NCBI GenBank assembly: GCA_964036195.1
Contig: OZ038451.1
Coordinates: forward strand, 1,240,001-1,304,000
Origin: Sphaerolaimus hirsutus
Lineage: Eukaryota > Nematoda > Chromadorea > Monhysterida > Sphaerolaimidae
Direction of reading: 5' to 3'
DNA: 64,000 nt
A program made the position numbers and the translations under genes. Positions 52,864-62,200 of this stretch are shown one piece after another. Each line of letters opens with the position of its first letter. Positions within the stretch are counted from its first letter, which is position 1. The notes under the pieces were generated by a model that made no database searches, had not been told where the DNA came from, and saw only the letters and a program-made list of their open reading frames with translations.

Positions 52864-55413
52864 TTACACTTTACATAGCTTTCGTCTTACAACGTTTGCC
52901 GCAGCGGCAGCATGCAAGTTGGGTTCCGTGAGTCACCTGTATGTTTCCTTTTGCAGACGGGTGTGTGCGCTGGTGGACCGACCTGCTGCCACACTGCACC
53001 AAGTAGACGTGGGCATTGCAATTGAGGGAGAATCCACCACGCAGCTGGCATCGTGTGAACACTCGCACGAGCTCGTAGCTCATTGTTCAGCAGGGGGCAG
53101 TTCCAAGCCCTGTAAAGTGTAAAGTAAAGTGTCAAATGTAAAGTCAAATGCAAAGTAGAGTGTCAATCAAAACAAGAAAGAAAAAAATTTATTACTGAAC
53201 CTTGCACGACAATTGACACTTTACTTTGCATTTGACTTTACAGTTGACACTTCACTTTGCATTTGACTTTACATTAGACACTTTACTTTACACTTTACAG
53301 GGCTTGGGATTGCCACCAGATGTGACAGGAGCTCTGCACACACTCTCAGTTGGTTGCATGTTTGCAGTGGGAGCTCCTTTGTCCCAGGGCAACCCCACCC
53401 ATCGACAGAACCTGCGCTCCACGATGCAGCACTTGGAACTCGAGGACATTTCTGCAGCCGCTACACAGACATTGGTGCACATGTGCAGGCAAGCACCTTG
53501 GCCACAGCTCACACACCTCAAACTGAACAGTGCATGTGAATTATTCGGTGGCAACGTGGTCAATGCAATCGTGCACAGTGCACCACAACTGCACACATTT
53601 GTATTGTATGACTTGGACAGTCTGAGTGAGCAGCTGCTGTGCTCCCTGGTGGGGGGGAGTCTGCACTGCTCGGCATCTAAACCTGCATGGCATCTGGACC
53701 CGCGTAGCATGGATTTCTGCCTGCATGGCATCTAGACCCGCGTAGCATCTATCGTCCCATAGATGCCAAGCGGGCTACATGCCGGCACATGCCATGCGGT
53801 CCCCATGCTGTGTGGGTGTAGATGCCAAGCAGGCTGAACCCCCCCCCCCCCTCCACACACCCACGAGACAGCACATGTATGCATCTGACCCCCCCCCCAC
53901 GCAGCCGATTTTAGGCTTTGATTGTGCATATCATTATACTTATACTCTGGTTACTTTACACCCTGCACGCGTGGTTCCCGCTGGAAGTGTGCCAACGATG
54001 GTTAGCGCGTGCGAGTTTCATAAAAAGATGACAAAATTGATTGTTGTTATAATGTTAGTCATTTACATATTCACATCGATGAATTTTTTCATCTTTTTGC
54101 GGAAATCGCGTGACTTAACAATCATTGGCACGCTTCCAAAACGAGATATAAATCAGTGCGACGGCAGAGTATCATGTACGCCGAGTATACTATCGCACAG
54201 GAGTGGACGCAATGACGTCCAATCATCCGCGATCGATCTGTGTGGGCAGCGGGGGTGGGGGGGGGGCATGCGTCAAACATTGAGCTCAGAAGCCAAACAC
54301 AAAGGGACATCCATTGTTATGTGTACTTCCATTGTTATGTGTACTTCCATTCTTCTTTGCCCTTTGTGTTTGCCACCTGAGTTCACATACCTCCCCCCGC
54401 CACCCGCCCGCCCGCCTGGATGGCATCTAGACCCCCCCTGCCCGCTTGGCACCTGGCCCCAGCCGTCCGCTTGGCACCTACGCCACCGCCCGCTTAGCAT
54501 CTGGCACTGGATAGGTGCTAGGCGGGTCTAGATGCTAAGCAGGCAGAAATTCATGCTATCCGGGTCCAGATGCCAAGCGGATTAGATGCCATTTAGGCCT
54601 GACCCGGTGGGGGGCCTGCCGCAGCTGGTGGATTTGACAATCTGGTGCCACTTCCGCAAAATGAGAACTGAGATGTGAAATGGCAAAGGCCAAGTCAAAG
54701 CGCAAAGGCCAAGTGAAACAGCTTACATACCCTATCCCCCCATGGACATCTTCCCCCCTGGGGTGAAAAATTCCTCGAGGACTATTTCCCCCGGCAGGGT
54801 GAAATAGCCCACCGCCAACAAGGACTATATCCCCCAATGTATAATATATAATGTAATACACCTTATTTGTGTTTACCATTGACAGGGTACCATACTACTT
54901 CCCCCCACGTTATAAAAGTCGGGGTGAAGTAGTCCTCGGGCGGAAGTAGTCCTCGCGGACTATTTCCCTCTGGGGGGAAGATGTCCATGGGGGGATATTT
55001 ACCTGTAATCAAGTGAAACGGCAAGTGAATTGTCAAGTGACATGGCAAAAGCGAAGAGAAATTACTTTTTATTTTTTTTACTTCGCTCTTGCCAAATCAC
55101 TTGCCGTTTCACTTGCGCTTCTACTTTGCCTTTGCCATTTCACTTCTCATTTTACGGAACTGGCCCCTGGAGTGAAACAGCAGAGGCGAACGTGGAGGGG
55201 ACTGCCCTGGGGACTGTGCCACTGGTGCACTGGAGGCAGCTGAAAATGATTGGATTGTTCGTGGTGAGATATTATTGTGTAATGAATTTGAGTAATGTAT
55301 CAGGTAGATTTTGGTGTTCTCAGTGGCTAGACGTGACAGCTAGAAGTGCCTACAATGGGGGTGGGGTTGGCTGTTGCACAAACAAGTTGCACGTACAGCA
55401 ACCCACACTGTAG
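52864..55413 (+). CDS. LRR-like protein gene, multi-exon, invaded by MITEs
   Basis: Proposed exons: about 52864-52927 (donor GTTCC|GTGAGT), 52957-53093 (acceptor TTTTGCAG|ACGG), 53320-53655, 54614-54644, 55173-55263 and 55324-55413 (TAG stop). Phases agree throughout. The peptide shows leucine-rich repeats (MQHLELEDISAAATQTLVHM, LTHLKLNSACELFGG, PQLHTFVLYDLDSLSE, LPQLVDLTI) of the type seen in F-box/LRR and RNI-like proteins. Two of its introns are family D elements, and one exon is split by a 950-bp hairpin (53656-54605) at a GGTGGGGG duplication. The 5' end is undefined. It may be a pseudogene if the hairpin is not removed. Confidence 0.55.
53096..53313. mobile_element. MITE family D inside LRR-like gene
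   Basis: GGCAGTTCCAAGCCCTG to CAGGGCTTGGGATTGC with flanks CAGCAGGG and CACCAGAT. Rejoining exon CAGCAG (ending 53093) to AT (53320) after the second CACCAG preserves frame. The natural donor here reads GG rather than GT; an alternative GTAAAG donor in the terminal repeat is also phase-compatible. Confidence 0.8.
53656..54605. mobile_element. Hairpin element (family I) in LRR-like exon
   Basis: Arms carry GGCATCTGGACCCGCGTAGC and the inverse GGGTCCAGATGCCAAGCGG; the flanks are GGTGGGGG (53648-53655 and 54606-54613). An H-type MITE (53941-54189) lies inside. Removal of the element plus one duplication restores the LRR frame. Confidence 0.7.
53941..54189. mobile_element. MITE family H nested in family I
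   Basis: TATACTCTGGTTACTTTACA to CATGTACGCCGAGTATA, TA-bounded and inverted relative to 46174-46424. Confidence 0.78.
54645..55172 (+). mobile_element. Family D-type introner in LRR-like gene
   Basis: ATCTG|GTGCCACTTCCGC at the left and GCGG-like TTTTACGGAACTGGCCCCTGGAG|TG at the right. Flanks ATCTGGTG/CCCTGGAG share 5 of 8 bases. Removing 54645-55172 as a GT...AG intron joins LPQLVDLTI to ETAEANVEGTAL in frame. The element is enlarged by a nested hairpin (54733-54997). Confidence 0.65.
54733..54997. mobile_element. Hairpin MITE nested in the introner
   Basis: TATCCCCCCATGGACATCTT and AAGATGTCCATGGGGGGATA are inverted, with AAATAGTCCTCG-like units on the arms. Confidence 0.7.
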
Positions 55414-56061
55414 TTGGTGCAACGCCCCCTGCTGGTTTACAGTACGGTAGATGTGTACTACATCTACCCCAAATTGTATCCTTCTAAATATACCCACATA
55501 CCTAGAGATACAGCACTCGATAGAAAGTAAAGAATCAGTGCCAAACTTGATGTGGAAGCAGTTTACATTTTGTTGTTTTGAAAAGTGTCTCTGCATGCAG
55601 GTTCAGCCTGACAGTCGTAAATATGATTCCATACAGGCAAGCCATACTCCCCCGGCTCTGTGTGCTGCTCTCGATGCAGTCCGCACCAGGGCTGCCAGGC
55701 AAATCACTGTGGGATATTATTGATTTTATTTGTCAGTGATATTATTGCATTTTGGTCAATCTCAAAATACAGGATTCAATTTTGAAAAACTGAAGACAGA
55801 ATGTAAACATAACATTGTAAACATAATAATTTGTAATCACAACAAAAAAAATTTCATGTATTCATAAACATCGCATAATGATAATAAATACATAATTATA
55901 ATTGTCACACTTCCAAAGTTAGACATAAATTACTGCGCATGCACAGTGTCATGTCATTGGAGTATGACATATCAAAAAGCAAATGGTTTCACGATCATCT
56001 CTCCGTGACTGTGGTAAATCAAAAATATAAGTCAAGTAGAAAATCTGTTGTCATAAAATTA
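55414..56061. other. Spacer between convergent genes
   Basis: Separates the 3' ends of the LRR-like (+) and EB/lustrin-like (-) genes. An open frame at 55598-55723 is Ala-rich but has no confirmed splice context. The rest is AT-rich. Confidence 0.35.
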
Positions 56062-56211
56062 TTAAAATTCATCATCATCTTTCTCCAACTTTTCCACTGG
56101 CAGCTCAGCACCACCGTCTACATTTCCTGGCATTGTGGCATTGCCCTTTCTGTTGGCTGCAGTGCAGCAGACACCTTGGCCATTTGCCAAATCACTTACA
56201 TAGAAGCAGAA
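56062..56211 (-). CDS. EB/lustrin-like gene, terminal exon
   Basis: Acceptor GGCCCCAG|TTCTGC supplied by the edge of a family D element; 150 bp ending in TAA at 56064-56062. It contains NGQGVCCTAANRKG and an acidic tail. Confidence 0.72.
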   Translation of the reverse strand, partial: FCFYVSDLANGQGVCCTAANRKGNATMPGNVDGGAELPVEKLEKDDDEF

Positions 56212-59200
56212 CTGGGGCCGTCCCAGACCCTGTAAAAAACCTGTAGACTGTCAAATTCCATGCAAAATGCCATGTGTCATGCAGAGTGTCAAAAGTCATG
56301 TAAAAAAAACCCTTTAAAAAGCCAAATGTCATGCTTAACATTTACAAATAAAATTAAACTAAAGTAACGTTTTTAAACTTTAAGTAAATAAACAACTTCT
56401 ATTTTTATATCATTTTTATAATTTCAGATTTTTGTTTGCGATTTTTAATGTCTTTTTCGATATTTTACATGGTCTTTTATATGACATTTGACACTTTGAC
56501 ATTTGATAGGGTTTTTTACCTCACATTTTACAGGGAATTTACAGGTCTTTCACAAGGTCTGGGATGGCACCTGGCCGTAATAGCAGCCGGCGCCGTTCAT
56601 GCAGTAGATTCCAGATTCCACATAACCGCTGGGACATCCTGAGTGTGGTTTGGTCGTTGGTCCCAGACCCCCCAGGCAACCAAGAATTAAATTACAATAC
56701 CCCTGTTTGTTTCCATTACAAATGTGTGTATGGTTGGTATGTTGGCGTCCAGGCGCCAGTTCCGCAAGTGGAAAAGTTAAGAGTTAAAACTTAAGAGTTG
56801 AGTAAAATGACAAATGACAAGTTATGAGAAAATTTAAGAGTTAAGAGTTGAGTAAAACGACAAATGATTTTACTCAACTCTTAACTTATAACTTATCATT
56901 TATCATTTTACTCAACTCTTAACCCTTCACTCTTAACTTTTCCACTTGCGGAACCGGCACATGGTTGTGAATTCAGTCAAAAAACTAATGTGAAAATTCA
57001 GCAGTTGAAGTGACAAGTCAAGTTGTCAATGGATGTTACATATTTACAACATTTCTTGTCACTAAAAAATTATATGTCACTTGACTCGCCACGTTTCTAT
57101 TCCCTTCAATCCACTATTCAATTCACTTCACTTCTATCCCACTCTAGTTCCCGAAAAACACATATATAATACTTTAGGCACAACCAGAAACACAGCTTAC
57201 TGACAACTCGCTGCCAGTTTGCAGATACCAAGCTGACATGCAGTTCTTTGGACCCACACACACTAGTTGACATCGGAAATAACTGTGAACTGAATGTCAA
57301 CTAAATATTTAACACAAATATTTTTTAAGCATCACTCTTAACAGAAACTATGAAAATTAAGTGTCACAATATAAAATAAACTATCGTATTACCTCTAATT
57401 AACCCCCCCCCCCCCCCTCAAAATGGGCTGGGGAAATAATACCCCCGCCCTCGAAACCCCCCCCCCCCCGGAATGGTGTACATCATGTATGCAATGTACC
57501 GATGTATTTATTACTGCTAATTTGTATTGCAGCTACACATAAGACTAGTCACAATCGATGTTCACAAGTGGCATTGTTTACACGTTGTCCCGATCTCGTT
57601 TCTACATGTCAGCACGTTTGTGAATCGCTTGAGTGTTTCCCACTACTGGCGCATAAACCAGCGGAGACAAGTGGCACGAACGATTGTAGGTGGGGCTGGT
57701 GAGCATCCTGCAGCACACGCCGAAGGTGGGGTCGCAGCCCTGCTGGGGGCCGCACTGCGAGGGGGCGCCGTCGGCCGACGGGCTGCAGCGCTGCGTCAAC
57801 CCATCCGCCCCCGTCAGCGGCTCCCCCATCGTCCCGATGGTGCACTGCGCTCCTGGCACGGGGCCAACTTTGCATTATACAGTTGATCACCTATTTTTTG
57901 CATTTTGAAAGATGTATGCGCAGTGAAGAAACGAGGTCTTTAGAAAATGTGACGATCCAATTACATCAATATTCACAACTCGACTGATAAAAAATTCCTC
58001 GAAAAATAGCTGCTGAAACAAACTGACTGATACACCTGCCCTGTACATCGATGTAACCCCTCTGACATCCACAAACACCAGCAAAGCAGCCCATGGCAGT
58101 GCCCAGACTCGTCTGCAGCAGCAAACCCATCATTTGCTGGTCCAAGTTGGCATTGAGCCTGCTCGCAGTGGAATGTCTGCGCAGTCCCGCACCTCGTAAA
58201 GTGTTAAGCCAAGTGCCAAATGCCGTGTAAAATGCCAATCAAAACAAAATTATCACAGAAATTTTGAAGCTTTGCATGCATGACATTTGACCAATTTGTA
58301 TGACATTTTCCTTGACATTTGACACTTGCGTGTGCACTTGGCAGAGTGCGGGACTGGCACCTGGCGACGCACTGGGCGGCCATGTCGCAGGGCTCGCCCG
58401 CGCCGGAGATGGGGTAGCACGTGCCGCTGATGTACAGGTCCGTGGGGTTGACGCACGGCGCCGGGCAGCAGATCTGCGTGGCCACTTTCCATTGCATCAT
58501 GCAATTTGCATGGCACATGGCACATTAGCAGCAGTGCATTGTGATGGAATGAACCCATGTAAATGACATTTTTGCCACAAACTGTTGTGTTACTCACGCC
58601 ATTCTTTCAACTAAAAAAAGCAATGGAGGCATCAGTTGTATAACTCACACTACTATCAGCAACATAAATACATTCACACTAGACATTCTCAACATTTAAG
58701 CTTATTTACAGTGTATGACAAACCCATGTGCACAAAGGAATGAAGAAGTGTGATTTTTGTGAAAATAATCTGTTGTGAAGAATGTGCACAGTGCACACAC
58801 TATGACAAGTCATTTCCACTTCTATCTAAGTGAGCTCACAATTGAAAATTAGCAATCGATAAAACGATGACACCAATACTAATACCAAAACATCTACATA
58901 CTCAAATGCACACAAAAGTCCAAGCGCACACTTCTGCAATGCTGCTCACCTCCATGGCAGTGGTCAGCTTGTCTCTGTGGCAGAAGTAGCCGAAGGCGGG
59001 GCAGTGCTTGCAGCCGAAGTTGGGGCCGACGCTGCTGCTGTGCGGGTTGCCCACCGGGCACTTGGGCGCCGGCTGCGAGCGGGCTGTCGGGCAGCACACA
59101 CCCTGCAGTCACAGTAAAAAATGGTGGTGTGATGCGTCGTGAAGCATGCTGGATGCGCGTTAAGCGGCCTCTGTGAAAACACTTCCACACGCTTCAACAC

Positions 59201-62200
59201 GCTTCACGAGATTTTTGGTGAAGTGTCTTCCACACACTTCACCTAGCTTCACGATGGCCAAAATTTCGTGAAGCGCGCTTCCCGATGCTGACGCAGTGAA
59301 GACACTTCACAAAAATTGTGCAGCATGGTTGACGCACGTCTGTGACGTGAAGTGTCATCACATTCAACTTCGTGAAGCGCCGGGAAGCGCCGACCAGCTT
59401 CGTGAAGCGTCAGGAAGTGTTGCCGTGGAGACACTTCAAGACACTTCACGACGCATCAAACCCCCATTTTTTGCTGTGAGTGGGAAATGGGTGCATATTG
59501 GAGGTTGTATTGATACCGTATTTGCTTGAATAAAATGTATTTTATTTTTTTCCCTATTTGAAAAATTTCCCATCTTGAAAAATTCCCACCTGTTCAACGA
59601 ATAAAAGAAATGAAACACTGGATGCACCAGCTTTCGATCGGCCATATTGTATATATTATTACTCAAAACTGAAAAAATGAGGGTTCACCACACAGATGCA
59701 GCCAAAAAAATTTTACCAAAAAAAAATAAACAACCTTATAATGCTCAGGTCCATCGGGCACATCAAAAAAGGGCACACAATAGTATCCCTGTGGACATGT
59801 GTCCCTCATGTACCTCTCCCTGGCTGCACATTGGTCGTGCGACACTGGCTCGAACAACGGCGACCTGTAAATATGTGTCAGTAGCTGTGGACATCAAAAC
59901 AAATTCAATTCAAACGTATGGACTACGGATCAAGGGGAACATGGATGGTGTTGGGCATCTTGAGGTTGCTTATATTTGAATGAAATGTCACCACTGAACA
60001 TCTGCACCCCCTGGACATTACCATGCACACAGTGGACACATGTACTCGTGGACATCTGCGGCAGATGCATATTTACATGCACCGCCACTACTGGGAACCC
60101 ACAAAGCTCGCGCCTGCCACGACTTGTGTCTAGGGTGTCAACAAAAACTTTTTGGCGGAAAATGGAAACGGAAACGGAAATTTTTTTGAACTTGCCGGAA
60201 AAAGGAAACGGAAACGGACAAAATCTTGCACTTGCGGAAAGTGGAAACGGAAAACGGAAAAATGAGCGGCCGGAAAACGGAAACGGAAACGGAAAAATTT
60301 GCTGAAATTATGCCGGAAACGGAACAAAATTGCTGAAATTTTGCTGGAAACGGAAAAAAATTTGCAGAAATTTATCCAGAAATCAAAAAATTTGCAGAAA
60401 TTTTGCTAGAAATAGAAACAATTTGCATAATTGAGAACCTGCATGCATGTTTACCAGTTTGGCTGAAACAGAAAACAGAGAATTGAGCCAGAAAATGAAA
60501 AAAAGTTGGAAAAACAGACAATTGAGCCGGAAAACGGAAAAAAGGCAGAAAAACTTAAATTTTAGCCGGAAAACGGAAAATGAGCCGGAAAAACGGAAAC
60601 GGAAATGGAAAAAAAAATTAGCAGCCGGAAAACGGAAACGGAAATGGAAAAAAATTTGCCTGCGGAAAGCGGAAACGGAAAACGGAAAACGTAAAGTTGA
60701 CACCCTACTTGTGTCACATATTGCAAGTAAAAATACTTTTTAGCAAAAATTTGAAATATACAGCATGATAAAGATCGATTTGGTGAGTACTCAAATGTAG
60801 ACGTGTTTATCAAATCTGAAAAAAATCAAATATCGAATATCTGTATCAAAAAGTCTTGTTTGAACCCTTGTTTCACGGCAGTGGAAGCGATGTCAGCTGT
60901 GCACACCATGCGGCAGTGGGTGGACAAACATAGATGAGGCAACAATGGCACACGCCCAGATGCAGCTGTGGGCACAGTTCATGCGAGCTGACTGCACTGA
61001 CTGGCATTGGTATACAGTGGACATGCACGCTGCAATTAATTGGTACTGGCTTGGTGGTGCTGTTGCTGTGCACCAACTGCATCTGTGCTCATGCTTGTTT
61101 GTTGCAGAATATTCTTACTCCTCACATGTGTGCACATGTCCAGGGTGACACATGTCCAGGGGGACAGGGGTGTTTTATGTCCAGCGGTTATTTGCTGACC
61201 TGTACATGGATGGAGAGAAAGGCTGTGGACTGGACACATCATCGTCCATGTAACGGTCCCTGCAAAGTGGGTGGATCAGAAATAGTGGGTGATCTGGGAA
61301 GTAATAGTTAAGTGGTACAACAATAACACACCCTGTGAAATGTCATGTAAAGTGTCAAACTCAACAGTCATGTAAAATGTAAAATAAATATTCAGCAAAG
61401 GAAATTTTCAAATGAAATATTCTCACACATTTTACATGATATTTATTTAAGATATGTGTCACATCAAATGGGTGAAATGCCACAGGTAAATAACCAGACA
61501 AATGGTGCTATTCAAAAAATCAAACGATGAAAAAAATACATCAATGAACGCAACACATTGGCTTTCAACTATAAAAAGCCATCAAAGTCCCACGCAATAC
61601 CCAAACGCACCTAACAATAGCATCGATATCCAAGCTCCTATCGCAAATGCCCACCTTGCCCTGGTACATGTAGGGCTGTCCCCCCTGGGTGCAGGTGTAC
61701 ATGGTGGGCAGGCAGCCCCCATCTGAGGTGGGTGCGAAGCCCTGCTGGCACGTGCAGCGACCCCCCTGGCACGTGGAGTACGCGCTGCGGCACTCGGCTG
61801 ACGTGCGGCACTGGGCTGATAGACGCACCCCTGGGGATGTTTGGCGGGTGTTTGAGGGGTCTTTTTTGTGGGTTGTGTTTGGGGGGTAGTGGTTTGGGAG
61901 ATGTTTTGGGGGTCTGTTTGTTTTTGGTTTTTGTTTTGGGGGTGCTTTGGGGGGGGTGTTTTGGGGGGCAGCGGTGTTTTGAAATCATATCATAATGCCT
62001 TGGGATCAATCTTGGTATAATGTCTTGTGATCCCACGACGCATGTTCACATGGCACTCATTTACCGACAATTTCATCTTATGTAGTCCAAGAAAGCCAAA
62101 TGAACATGCACAAAAGCAAAGCGGAGCCAACTGACTGGATCTCTCGCAGGTGCCGGTGCTGGTCCTGACGTAGCCCAGCTCCTTGATGCAGTCGCAGCTG

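Noticed and set aside
53096-53313. Canonical GT donor for the family D element in the LRR-like gene
   Set aside because: The target-derived donor reads CAG|GG, so this copy was not counted among the clear introners despite phase compatibility.
56753-56966. Further introner in the EB/lustrin-like gene
   Set aside because: Neither strand offers both GT and AG at the element borders, and no exon flanks it directly; treated as an intronic MITE.
57527-57886. 119-codon plus-strand ORF and overlapping minus-strand alternative
   Set aside because: Shadow frames of the GC-rich EB/lustrin-like exon at 57682-57852; they lack its Cys pattern.
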